A stretch of DNA of 38,937 bases from Anaerolineales bacterium Chloro_02. GTDB lineage: Bacteria; Chloroflexota; Anaerolineae; Anaerolineales; Anaerolineaceae. Below are positions 23,291-30,541 of this stretch, in pieces (the stretch's first letter is position 1; each line of letters starts with the position of its first letter). The notes under the pieces were generated by a model, which was not told the DNA's origin, did no database searches, and saw only the letters and a program-made list of their open reading frames with translations. A program made the position numbers and the translations under genes. The stretch is taken from assembly GCA_001603765.1 (NCBI GenBank), contig LUZV01000032.1, forward strand, positions 1-38,937, in the 5' to 3' direction.

Positions 23291-24138
23291 TTCTCCAATA
23301 CAAGCATTACTTCAAGTCCCTTTGCGCCAGTACCTGCGGATAAGATGTCGAATGATAGTCCACCGCCTGCCCGCACAGTCATGTCATTGGTCTGCCCTCT
23401 TGTTCCTACATAAGAGTTTTTCGTCCCTGACATAATTGATGGTTTACTTGTAAGAACGCTTAGTCCCTCATACAGTACATCTATGCTTGTGTTTCCAGTT
23501 ACTGCCGGGACTGTAACGGCGATGTCTGCATGAGCAATAATATATCCTGCAAATTCGAGCGGGATTGTCCAGTAAAGCACATCAGAACCAACTGACACCG
23601 CTGTCTTGTCTGTGACGATTTTCAGCTGTACTACTGTCGTGTCCAATGGTGTTGCCCATACTCGTTCGTCCGTGAGCGTGATCGTTCCGCTTGTTGAGAC
23701 CTTCGCCTGCCACAGCAGCAGATCGTAAGTCGTACCGCTGTTCTTGGTAATGGTAGGTGGGGTTGGCTTTGCGGCTGCAGTCCCAGTCAATATAGTTAAA
23801 GACGCCTTGAATGTTGTGCCCCAGATGCAGCGCAAAACAATCCGGTCTATGCGGGAGTTGCCCGCCCCAGTGGCAGATGGGATTGTCAGGTTTACCACTG
23901 AGTCCGAATAGAACCAATGGCCATCGACCATCGCGCCGCCAGGGAATATGTTAACGTTATTTACGTCGTTGGTGGAAGCATTGAGTTCGGTCAGGTAGGA
24001 TTTCACTACCCCCTCGAACCCGCTTGCGCCACCAATAATCTTGAACGCTTCCGCAAGCTGTGATTGCGTATAGCTTACTTGCTGGTCTCCCGATCGTGCG
24101 CCGTCTGATGTTGTCCAAAATCCTGATAGTTGAGCCAT
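23287..24138 (-). CDS. Baseplate/tail structural protein (BppU-like)
   Basis: 283 residues, beta-rich, without signal peptide or membrane segment. The segments FYSDSVVNLTIPSATGAGNSRIDRIVLR and TITLTDERVWATPL resemble baseplate proteins with a shared fold that anchor receptor-binding domains. The C-terminal half (TIPLEFAGYIIAHADIAVTV onwards) may be an outer or carrier beta-sandwich. Its place between the Dit-like gene and collar proteins fits a baseplate role. The assignment is by position and general pattern. Confidence 0.6.
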   Translation of the reverse strand: MAQLSGFWTTSDGARSGDQQVSYTQSQLAEAFKIIGGASGFEGVVKSYLTELNASTNDVNNVNIFPGGAMVDGHWFYSDSVVNLTIPSATGAGNSRIDRIVLRCIWGTTFKASLTILTGTAAAKPTPPTITKNSGTTYDLLLWQAKVSTSGTITLTDERVWATPLDTTVVQLKIVTDKTAVSVGSDVLYWTIPLEFAGYIIAHADIAVTVPAVTGNTSIDVLYEGLSVLTSKPSIMSGTKNSYVGTRGQTNDMTVRAGGGLSFDILSAGTGAKGLEVMLVLEK

Positions 24139-24147
24139 TGTGTCTCC

Positions 24148-25047
24148 TTAAATTCCGAGTAACCGGATGTAATATAAAAAGCTGACGTTTGTAGCTGCCG
24201 TAGTTGAGATTCCATTCACCTGGATTCCGTTATCTCCATTCAGCGCGATTGGGTGTGGTTGCAGGCTAAAGGTTGAAATGTCGCTGTCAGCTGTTAAGTC
24301 TGCGATCTTGTTATTCCCAGCTGCATCAACCACAGTTTTGTATCCTGGGCGTAAATCGAGCGTGTACGTGTCCCCGTTGGCGATAGTCACACCGCTGAAG
24401 TCCAATTTGTCACCGGTGGTAAGGTTCTTAATTACCAAATCGGTAACTGGACCAGTAACAATTATTTGCGGGTAAGTTTTTTCTGTTCCTTCGTAGGGGA
24501 TAATCTTGGTTGTTTCAAATAATGAAGCGCCCACAAACATCGGCACTGGCATTGGTATGATAAGATTGTCGCTTCCGCCTCCGCCTGTTCCAAAATCGAT
24601 GTAAACTGCTTCAGGATCGTAAAACGTCGGATCAGGACAGCGCACGACAAGCGATGTTTTCTGGGTAACATACGATCGGTCTGAATCAGAAAATTCCAAA
24701 CCGTTAAGCAGGTGCCCCTGAATCTCTCTGACTTTGCCTGTAGGCAAGGTGATCCGCAAAATGCCGGGTGTCATATCTGGCCGCCAAAGCCGTAATAAAT
24801 CCTCGCGCCGTTGGTAATATCCAGCGAGATCCTTTTCATTGAAACCAAGAATGATGCTGATCAACCGCTCCTGCAGCCGATAACCTGTGTCGGTGATTCC
24901 CTCTTGCAAAGGGCTGCTTTCGCTGAAACGGGTGTAGGTCGGCATACCCAGTCCAGACATCCCAAGCAGATACATCCCCAGATCTGGATCATTGAGCTTC
25001 AGGGTTGTTTGGTTTTGGATCCATTCAGCTTTGTAATCTGGTGCCAT
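24148..25047 (-). CDS. Distal tail protein (Dit-like)
   Basis: 299 residues with the architecture expected of siphovirus Dit proteins: an N-terminal beta-barrel belt domain (through RERL-type ISIILGFNEKDLAGYYQRREDLLRLW and GILRITLPTGKVREIQGHLL), the FYDPEAVYIDFGTGGG linker, and a C-terminal galectin-like sandwich (TYPQIIVTGPVTDLVIKNL through YTLDLRPGY). It lies directly after the tape measure gene, sharing one base, which is the canonical Dit position. Dit forms the ring to which hub and baseplate attach. Confidence 0.8.
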   Translation of the reverse strand: MAPDYKAEWIQNQTTLKLNDPDLGMYLLGMSGLGMPTYTRFSESSPLQEGITDTGYRLQERLISIILGFNEKDLAGYYQRREDLLRLWRPDMTPGILRITLPTGKVREIQGHLLNGLEFSDSDRSYVTQKTSLVVRCPDPTFYDPEAVYIDFGTGGGGSDNLIIPMPVPMFVGASLFETTKIIPYEGTEKTYPQIIVTGPVTDLVIKNLTTGDKLDFSGVTIANGDTYTLDLRPGYKTVVDAAGNNKIADLTADSDISTFSLQPHPIALNGDNGIQVNGISTTAATNVSFLYYIRLLGI

Positions 25048-26984
25048 TAGGTGCTCCCCAACAGATTGAGTACCCTTATCTGCTCGATTAGTGATAAGGG
25101 GTTCTGATATCCATAATTGGCAGTCAGGTTGTATTGCACGGTCGAGTTTGTCGTGTTATTGGTGGTGTTGCTCAATGCCTGGAGGATCGTGTCCTGATTT
25201 ACAATCTGCCCGTTCTCAGTCGGAATAAACAACTCAGGCTCACCTCTCTCACCAACCCAATAGGGCGCGCCGCGTTCCACCGGTCCGCCGTCAGCCCGGA
25301 GCAGGGGATGAGCAAAGTCAGGTATTTGCCCGAAAGTTGAAATGCTATAAGTGACCGGAATGTTGATCGGAGTGATGTCCATCTTGAGTAGCTCCAGGAT
25401 CTTATTCTTCGCCGGCTGGGTGTCAACAATCACTTGCGGTTTGGCAGGGTTCCCGTTGAGGGTGTCCACAGCGTCCCGCCAGGCTTGCATTGCCATATCC
25501 GCTGCTTCCCGACTGACAAACCCCATCTGCACCGCCATGTCAAAATAAGCCTGCATTTCCCCTTCGGTCACCCCATCGATGGCGATGGATGCGGCAAACA
25601 TGTCCAGGGTCATCTGGTTGGCAGATTTTGTCATCGCTGCCTGTGCGGCTTCAATCAGTTCCTTCTGCTTCTCCAGCTCGTCGTTCACTTCCTTCGCTGA
25701 CATTTTCACCCCGTCCAGGGTTCCGCCGGTCTCCTTGAATGGCTCCAGCTCCGCGATCCGTTCTTCTGCGGCTGTTATGTTCTTGAGCTGTGTTGTGTAA
25801 TCAGCTGCCAGTTTGGTGATCGAACTGAAATTGGCATTGGCTGAATAAACCTTTTCAGCCAATAATGCTTGTTTTTCCAGCTCCGCGTTCTGTTCGGCAA
25901 GTTCTTGATTGGTTTTGCTAACCTGATTCCCATATTCCGCCGATCCTTCCGCTGGATACTTATATAAGTCCTTATAACCTTCCCTGGTCTTTTCTGCGGC
26001 TTCCACTTCAGCCTTAAGCGCATTGATCAATGATGGATTTTCCGCGAGAACCTTTCTGATGTTAGCCAAAGCCTGATAGCCGGTTGCTCCTTTGGTGATT
26101 TCATCGGTGTTAATCCTCAAACCTTCCGCCGTATCAACCAAATCCTTTGCCGATTGAACTGAAATGTTTTCATTAAACCTGGCTGTCCAGAATTCAGCCC
26201 AGCCAGACGTTCCTTCCGCCAGCTGCACTTTCAACCCGTCAAAATAATTCTTCTGAGAGGCAGACATCTGTTCCCATTTTCCGGCTGTGTCCAAAGTTAA
26301 TCCACCGGTCGCTGCCAGCAAGCCCTCTGATTTTTCCAATACCCCATTCAGCAGTGCCTGGGTCTTTTCAGCTTTCGTCAATTCGCTGCTGGCTTTGCCA
26401 ATGGTATCGGCATACGCCTTGTACGTATTATCGGCATCGATCACGATTCCCAGGTTGTCCAGGATCATCGGTGATGCGCGTCCGATACCGGTCACGATAT
26501 CGTTAAATGCTTGGGTGGTGGAAAGCCCCATTGCCCTGCCTCTCACCGCCGCCACTTCCATCAACTGCGCTAACTGGCCTGCGTCAGTGCCAACTCCCAG
26601 CATCATTGCTTTTGATGCCGACTGCATGATCTCATAATCCGAGATCATGCCAAGGGAAGCGCCTCTGATAGCCTCAACCACCTCATCCATGTTCATGCCC
26701 ATCGAAGATGCCAACGCGGCTGAAGACTCTGTAAGGCGCATGATTTCCGCCCCCTCTTTCGAGAAGTCGATCACTTTCTTCATCGTGGCAATTGCGGTTC
26801 CGATTGCGGCAGCAATCGGAATGATTGCTGATTTTGCTGCTTTCCACGAATCCATGAAAGAATTCGCCGGCTTGTCCATATCCTTGCCCGCGGTTTCAAT
26901 ATCCGCTTTAGCCTTGTCCATCTCCGCTTTCACGGAAGACATCTTTACTCGGACATTGATGGTTGCTTCACCCAGTGTGGCCAT
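25047..26984 (-). CDS. Tail tape measure protein
   Basis: 645 residues. The N-terminal ~60 residues are charged and helical (MSSVKAEMDKAKADIETAG), followed by a hydrophobic segment (AIIPIAAAIGTAIATMKKVI). A region typical of tape measure proteins comes next (SSAALASSMGMNMDEV, GVGTDAGQLAQLMEVAAVRG, STTQAFNDIVTGIGRASPMILDNLGI), then long coiled coils (e.g. AELEKQALLAEK and AAEERIAELEP) and a C-terminal structured part (ADGGPVERGAPYWVGERGEPELFIP), a common C-terminal motif. It is short for a tape measure, predicting a short tail. Its ATG overlaps the chaperone stop by 17 nt, the standard arrangement. Confidence 0.9.
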   Translation of the reverse strand: MATLGEATINVRVKMSSVKAEMDKAKADIETAGKDMDKPANSFMDSWKAAKSAIIPIAAAIGTAIATMKKVIDFSKEGAEIMRLTESSAALASSMGMNMDEVVEAIRGASLGMISDYEIMQSASKAMMLGVGTDAGQLAQLMEVAAVRGRAMGLSTTQAFNDIVTGIGRASPMILDNLGIVIDADNTYKAYADTIGKASSELTKAEKTQALLNGVLEKSEGLLAATGGLTLDTAGKWEQMSASQKNYFDGLKVQLAEGTSGWAEFWTARFNENISVQSAKDLVDTAEGLRINTDEITKGATGYQALANIRKVLAENPSLINALKAEVEAAEKTREGYKDLYKYPAEGSAEYGNQVSKTNQELAEQNAELEKQALLAEKVYSANANFSSITKLAADYTTQLKNITAAEERIAELEPFKETGGTLDGVKMSAKEVNDELEKQKELIEAAQAAMTKSANQMTLDMFAASIAIDGVTEGEMQAYFDMAVQMGFVSREAADMAMQAWRDAVDTLNGNPAKPQVIVDTQPAKNKILELLKMDITPINIPVTYSISTFGQIPDFAHPLLRADGGPVERGAPYWVGERGEPELFIPTENGQIVNQDTILQALSNTTNNTTNSTVQYNLTANYGYQNPLSLIEQIRVLNLLGST

Positions 26985-27300
26985 CGTATTTCTCCTGGCT
27001 TTGCTTGAACAGTTTCGCGCTTTCTTTAGCTCGCGATTCTGTGTCAGCTACTGAACTGAACAAGCTGCTCAGTTCCGGCAATCTCTTCATCCGTGCAAAA
27101 GCAGCCCCATACCAGGCGCTTTCAATCTGTGCCCGGTGAGTTCGCTCACCTCTTTCTGTTGCTGCCTTTATCGTCATGTACGTTTCTTTCATCGTCAGCT
27201 GCCAGAATTCCTGGACGCTTATACCTTTTCCTAATGCGAGTTCCAAAAATGCGTCCCAGCTGAAGGCTACGCCGCTCTTTACGGCTTCTTCTCCCGAGTA
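26968..27300 (-). CDS. Tail assembly chaperone, frameshifted C-terminal extension (gpT-like)
   Basis: In the -1 frame relative to the upstream chaperone ORF, this frame is open without a stop from the slippery T-run to TGA at 26968 (110 residues). It begins YSGEEAVKSGVAFSWDAFLEL and has helices such as LGKGISVQEFWQL and TESRAKESAKLFKQSQEK. There is no credible independent start; it is reached by frameshifting, producing a fusion of about 224 residues. Small helical extensions of this kind bind tape measure protein in G/GT systems. It overlaps the tape measure start. Confidence 0.8.
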   Translation of the reverse strand, partial: YSGEEAVKSGVAFSWDAFLELALGKGISVQEFWQLTMKETYMTIKAATERGERTHRAQIESAWYGAAFARMKRLPELSSLFSSVADTESRAKESAKLFKQSQEKYDGHTG

Positions 27301-27641
27301 AAAAAAAGCACCTCGCTCACTGCCGGCATCACCTGTGTGACGGTGTACGCATAACCAACCAGATCAAGGATTTGGTAGGCATCATCCGTGCTCACCTGCC
27401 GGTTGTGCGGATCATGCTCGCGCCGGTAAGCTTCCATGCCTGCCTTCAGCAGCACAACCAGGTCCGCAATCGGCGGGTAAAAGCTCTTGCTGAAGGCTTC
27501 CACCATCAACCAGACAGACTTTCCGGTCTGTGCTTCCACCTCAGCCAGGGCGCGGTTGGTATACAGTAAGCCAACCGTTCCCTCGCCGCTGTCAAACGTC
27601 ACTTCACTGCGCGGTCCAAATGTCGGTTTGTCCTCGCTCAT
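27279..27641 (-). CDS. Tail assembly chaperone (gpG-like)
   Basis: 120 residues, acting during tail assembly to keep tape measure protein soluble. It contains the pattern GLLYTNRALAEVEAQTGKS, IADLVVLLKAGMEAYRREH and DDAYQILDLVGY, as in siphovirus chaperones of the gpG type (Phage_TAC). Its last seven codons include CTT TTT TTT, the slippery site, followed by six zero-frame residues and a TAA. It sits between the tube protein and tape measure genes as expected, and overlaps the tube gene by 4 nt (ATGA). Confidence 0.82.
   Translation of the reverse strand: MSEDKPTFGPRSEVTFDSGEGTVGLLYTNRALAEVEAQTGKSVWLMVEAFSKSFYPPIADLVVLLKAGMEAYRREHDPHNRQVSTDDAYQILDLVGYAYTVTQVMPAVSEVLFFTREKKP
27300..27308 (-). 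promoter_or_regulatory. Programmed -1 ribosomal frameshift site (C plus eight T)
   Basis: On the minus strand C is followed by eight T. Read in zero frame as CTT TTT TTT ACT, slippage back by one base gives TAC TCG GGA, entering the extension ORF. A T-run allows full re-pairing of both tRNA-Phe. I did not establish a clear downstream stimulatory structure. Confidence 0.75.
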
Positions 27642-28039
27642 TCCTCTTCCTCCACCAGCGTCCAGGCTCCGCTGATCGTCAGGTTCGCGCTGAAGGTCAC
27701 CCCGCCGTCCAGTGGGGCAGCTTTGCCAATCGATGTGATCAGCGCGTTTGCCGAACGGACAGGGTCCCCGTCCTCTTCCTCGGTCACCGTGATCAGGGTG
27801 TTTGCGTTGAACGCAGCCACTAATGCCAGGTAAGCCGCGTCAGTTGGAGCGTATAGCGATTCCAGGGATAAGGTCTCTTTCAACCGTCCCACAGAAACCC
27901 TGCTCACGTCTTCATTCTTGCAGCTCATGTCGATTTCGCTCCGCTGCGCGTTCCAGGTGTAACTGCGCTGACAGGCGACCAGTGTCGCTGTTCCCGCCAC
28001 GTCCACCATCAGCATCAAATCAGAACCATTTATGGCCAT
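27638..28039 (-). CDS. Major tail tube protein, copy 2
   Basis: 133 residues, similar to the TP901-1-type major tail protein family: small, beta-rich, with segments SDLMLMVDVAGT, QRSEIDMSCKNEDVSRV, LETLSLESLYAP and APLDGGVTFSANLTISG. It is a clear paralogue of the gene upstream at 28055, with long identical stretches also at the DNA level. It ends in an acidic EEEE tail absent in the other copy. It overlaps the chaperone gene by 4 nt. It probably forms the tail tube, alone or with its paralogue. Confidence 0.8.
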   Translation of the reverse strand: MAINGSDLMLMVDVAGTATLVACQRSYTWNAQRSEIDMSCKNEDVSRVSVGRLKETLSLESLYAPTDAAYLALVAAFNANTLITVTEEEDGDPVRSANALITSIGKAAPLDGGVTFSANLTISGAWTLVEEEE

Positions 28040-28054
28040 CTTTCACATCCTCTC

Positions 28055-28447
28055 CTACAGCGCGAACGCGCCGTCAATCGTCAGGCTGGCGCTGAAGGTT
28101 ACCCCGCCGTCCAGTGGGGCGCTCTTGGACATCGAGGTGATAAAAGCGCTGCCTTTGCGTTTGGTCACGCCGTCTTCCTGTTCAGCGATCTTGATCTTCG
28201 TGCCGGCATCCATTGCGCCTTTCAATGCCAGGTAAGCCTCGTCGGTCGGCGCGTACAGCGATTCCAGCGAGATCGTCTCTTTCAGCCGACCTCCTAAAAC
28301 CCTGCTCACATCCTCGTTTTTGCAGCTCACGTCAATCTCACTGCGCTGCCCGTTGTACGTAAAGCCCCGCTGGCAGGCGACCAGCTTGTAATTGGGCGTG
28401 GCGGTGGCTGAAGTGTCCACCAACAACATCAAATCTGCTCCATCCAT
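28055..28447 (-). CDS. Major tail tube protein, copy 1
   Basis: 130 residues, closely related to the next gene: shared QRSEIDxSCKNEDVSRV, GRLKET, SLESLYAPTD and APLDGGVTFSA segments, more than half of aligned residues identical by eye. It differs mainly by an insertion after the first strand (ATPNYKLVACQRG) and the lack of the acidic tail. It lies 2 nt after the tail terminator gene and 15 nt before copy 2, so the two are translated together. Likely a tail tube subunit. Confidence 0.8.
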   Translation of the reverse strand: MDGADLMLLVDTSATATPNYKLVACQRGFTYNGQRSEIDVSCKNEDVSRVLGGRLKETISLESLYAPTDEAYLALKGAMDAGTKIKIAEQEDGVTKRKGSAFITSMSKSAPLDGGVTFSASLTIDGAFAL

Positions 28448-28449
28448 CT

Positions 28450-28893
28450 CTAATCCTCCGATAAGCTAATTCTTAAAGTTACAATGCGTCCGTATACTTC
28501 CAGGCTGTCAGTGCTCATAGGTCCGGAAGCTGAAATGCCATTCACCGCGAAACCGGACACGGTCAAAGCCGTGCGTTTGCGGTGGAACATCCGTCTCACT
28601 TCCTCCGCGATCTCTTCAACCTTCAGGTTGTCTCCGTCATTTTTTGTGTAAATGCGCAGATCACGAAGGACCTCTCTCCCATAACAATTTTTAGTGTCAT
28701 CAGGTCGGTCTCCTGGGATCGAGCCGCCAATGATGTAGGGCAATACCGCGTCTTTTGGGGCGGGATCCTGCATGAAGATCGCTGGCTTCTCAACGCCGTC
28801 TTTGCCCTTGTATGTCGCCAACTTGCTTGTTACCGCTGCGTTGGCCGAGAGCGCGCTGTAAAGCGGTGTGGTCAAATCAAGCGCTTTTGTCAT
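28450..28893 (-). CDS. Tail terminator / completion protein (DUF3168, gp17-like)
   Basis: 147 residues with the DUF3168 pattern: TTPLYSALSANAAVTSKL at the N-terminus, VLPYIIGGSIPGDRPDD in the middle and REVLRDLRIYTKNDGDNLKVEEIAEEVRRMF typical of the helical part, ending with a beta strand (GRIVTLRISLSED). These proteins cap the tail tube and dock it to the head-closure complex. Its position between gp10-like and tube genes is canonical. It overlaps the gp10-like gene as ATGA. Confidence 0.83.
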   Translation of the reverse strand: MTKALDLTTPLYSALSANAAVTSKLATYKGKDGVEKPAIFMQDPAPKDAVLPYIIGGSIPGDRPDDTKNCYGREVLRDLRIYTKNDGDNLKVEEIAEEVRRMFHRKRTALTVSGFAVNGISASGPMSTDSLEVYGRIVTLRISLSED

Positions 28894-29258
28894 CCTAATA
28901 ACTCTCCCATCTCGTTAGGCAGGTCTTGGATCAGAGTCGATCGCAGGTAGTTGGCTGCTGGTGCTGTCTCACTGCCGGTCTCGATGTAAAACCCTGTCAT
29001 TGGTTTAGCATCGGCCACGCCAATCGAGAGCACAACATCGTCTCCTTCGGTTTCAACCTGGTGCTCGATCCTTGAAGCCACAAAACGGCGGTAATTCGCA
29101 TCCCGCTTGTTGTCAGGATGACTGATCGCTCTCAGCCGACCTCTGGCGCTGTTGCGCATCCGGTAACCGACCATGTCCGCGTTTTTCGCGATGCGCGTTT
29201 TGTATTCACCGATCAGCTTTTCCGGTGTCCAGCTGTCCCAGTTGATATCTACGCTCAT
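28890..29258 (-). CDS. HK97 gp10-like head-tail joining protein
   Basis: 122 residues resembling the HK97 gp10 family. The C-terminal pattern GFYIETGSETAPAANYLRSTLIQ matches the family motif in which a Glu-x-Gly-Thr-like stretch is followed by Ala-Pro and a Leu/Phe-Arg-Pro-type end. The N-terminal half is helical and basic (NSARGRLRAISHPDNKR). It stands between the head-closure and tail-terminator genes, as in HK97-like phages, overlapping each by 4 nt. Confidence 0.75.
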   Translation of the reverse strand: MSVDINWDSWTPEKLIGEYKTRIAKNADMVGYRMRNSARGRLRAISHPDNKRDANYRRFVASRIEHQVETEGDDVVLSIGVADAKPMTGFYIETGSETAPAANYLRSTLIQDLPNEMGELLG

Positions 29259-29620
29259 TCCAGTCCTTCCATCTGTACACAGTCGATCTCAAGGTGCTCG
29301 TGTGCCAGGCTCGGGTCGTTCACGCCCAGAACCTCGATTTTCAGATCACCATAAACCACCAGATCGCCGCGTTTTATTTCGCTCCCGTCCAGCTCACCGG
29401 CTTTCGGGTTGCTGTAGGGGACGTATAGGATATGCGTCGTCTCCCGATCTTCCGAGTTGGCGACCACTTTCTCTCCGCCTGTCATCGGACGCAGCCTGCC
29501 AGAGATCACTCCCAGCAGCACTTCCGTCTCTGGCCATCCGCCGACATCGTTGCTTTCCCGCTCAATGCGGTAGATCATGAACTGCCGGTTCATCAAGCCC
29601 AGGAATACGCCACCGCTCAT
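29255..29620 (-). CDS. Head closure / head-tail joining protein
   Basis: 121 residues with the Phage_H_T_join (SPP1 gp16-like) architecture: an N-terminal strand (FMIYRIERESNDVGGWPETEVL), GRLRPMTGGEKVVANSEDRETTHILYVP, and the closing GDLVVYGDLKIEVLGVNDPSLAHEHLEIDCVQ. Proteins of this kind form the ring closing the head below the connector. It overlaps both neighbours by 4 nt, which indicates coupled translation with the connector and gp10-like genes. Confidence 0.8.
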   Translation of the reverse strand: MSGGVFLGLMNRQFMIYRIERESNDVGGWPETEVLLGVISGRLRPMTGGEKVVANSEDRETTHILYVPYSNPKAGELDGSEIKRGDLVVYGDLKIEVLGVNDPSLAHEHLEIDCVQMEGLE

Positions 29621-30216
29621 AACAGCTTGTACCTCAGGGTGTCTAAAAGCTCTTTTTCACCAGCCAAAAGGGTTCTGGCAGCTGAAGCGCCTTTTCCCGT
29701 GTCCGTGCTGGTGTATTCCCGCTCAAAAGTTACCGAGAAATCGCCCAGCGTTTTTGATGCGACACCTGGCACCCCCGCTGTTTCAGCAGAACGCTTCCCT
29801 GCCTGATAAACACGCGCCGCAACCCGCATACACACAATCCGCGCTACCTCAGGTGGGTGCTCATATCCATGCGTATAGGTGACCTCGATGTTTTCAACAC
29901 CGTCTGGCCAGCGCTGCCCGTTCAGGCGATAGACGATCCCTTTCTTCCGGTTTGTCTTGAAATCGGCGCCGTCAATCAGGCTGGCACCGTCAACAAGCAC
30001 GCTTTTTACCGAGACCACCGGCAGCTGGCTGAGATACAGCTTGTCGCCATAACCGCCGTCAAAGTATTCGACATCATCCTCAACCTGGACAATCTCCTGG
30101 TTGCAGTAAGCCTTGATCACAGCGGTTGCGTCAGTGATCGCTTGCACCGCGGATACATCCGAGGACGATATGTCTATCTGCAAAAATTCCGCGAGATCGG
30201 TTACCTGGCAAAACAT
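29617..30216 (-). CDS. Head-tail connector / adaptor protein (gp6/gp15-like)
   Basis: 199 residues. An alpha-helical start (TDLAEFLQIDISSSDVSAVQAITDATAVIKAYC) and the strand-rich middle (VEYFDGGYGDKLYLSQLPVVSVKSVLVDG, then VTYTHGYEHPPEVARIVCMRVAARVY) are characteristic of gp6-like connector/adaptor proteins that extend the portal. The C-terminal helix DTGKGASAARTLLAGEKELLD follows. It lies directly after a small head gene and 4 nt into the closure gene, the usual place. Confidence 0.82.
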   Translation of the reverse strand: MFCQVTDLAEFLQIDISSSDVSAVQAITDATAVIKAYCNQEIVQVEDDVEYFDGGYGDKLYLSQLPVVSVKSVLVDGASLIDGADFKTNRKKGIVYRLNGQRWPDGVENIEVTYTHGYEHPPEVARIVCMRVAARVYQAGKRSAETAGVPGVASKTLGDFSVTFEREYTSTDTGKGASAARTLLAGEKELLDTLRYKLL

Positions 30217-30218
30217 GT

Positions 30219-30482
30219 TTACTTCTTCCCTGTAGCCTTGGGCTTTTTTACCACCCCCTCGGACTGTCTTTCCACCCCCTCTTTAGAGGGGGATAAAGGG
30301 GGTGTGGGCAGGGGGGTGCTTACAGCCTTATCTTCTGCCGGCCTGAGTTCCTTGGTTTCAGCTGGCTTCACAGACTTCGTTTCAACCGCCTTCAACCCGA
30401 GCCTTTTTCCTTCGCCTTCCGGCAGCAAAATCCCCTGCCCTTTCTCTTCGTCCAACCAGAATTCCATCAGTTTTCTGTCCAT
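30219..30482 (-). CDS. Small head-region protein containing a repeat-encoded insert
   Basis: 87 residues, unknown family. The N-terminus (MDRKLMEFWLDEEKGQGILLP) is acidic; the rest is Lys/Pro/Glu-rich and probably disordered. Residues ~55 to 77 are encoded by a GC-rich palindromic element (TPPLSPSKEGVERQSEG), nearly the same peptide as in the portal protein. The start ATG 30482 follows AGGAG. A strong hairpin separates it from the capsid gene. A role in the capsid or neck is suggested only by position. Confidence 0.65.
   Translation of the reverse strand: MDRKLMEFWLDEEKGQGILLPEGEGKRLGLKAVETKSVKPAETKELRPAEDKAVSTPLPTPPLSPSKEGVERQSEGVVKKPKATGKK
30252..30320 (-). repeat. GC-rich palindromic repeat, copy A (in coding sequence)
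   Basis: The core is CCCCCTC TTTA GAGGGGG, followed by ATAAAGGGGG and a further G-run. The 17-mer GAGGGGGATAAAGGGGG (30286 to 30302) is identical to the last 17 bases of the window. The element reads through the host ORF in frame. Confidence 0.75.
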
Positions 30483-30496
30483 CTTTTTTCTCCTGT

Positions 30497-30521
30497 CCGG
30501 GGCGGGTTTACTCCGCCCCGG
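30497..30521 (-). promoter_or_regulatory. Strong hairpin between capsid gene and following gene
   Basis: A perfect 9-bp GC-rich stem (CCGGGGCGG with CCGCCCCGG) and a 7-nt loop in the 59-nt gap after the capsid stop, the largest gap of the operon. No T-run follows, and a ribosome binding site (AGGAG) lies directly behind it, so it is not a classical terminator. It may protect the capsid mRNA end or partially attenuate. Confidence 0.6.
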
Positions 30522-30541
30522 CTGTAATCGAACAAACGTTG

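Noticed and set aside
30252..30320. The GC-rich repeat as a transposon or MITE end
   Set aside because: No target-site duplication, transposase or paired ends could be recognised; only repetition and palindromy are shown.
30497..30521. Rho-independent terminator after the capsid gene
   Set aside because: The stem is strong, but no T-run follows on the transcribed strand and essential genes lie downstream.
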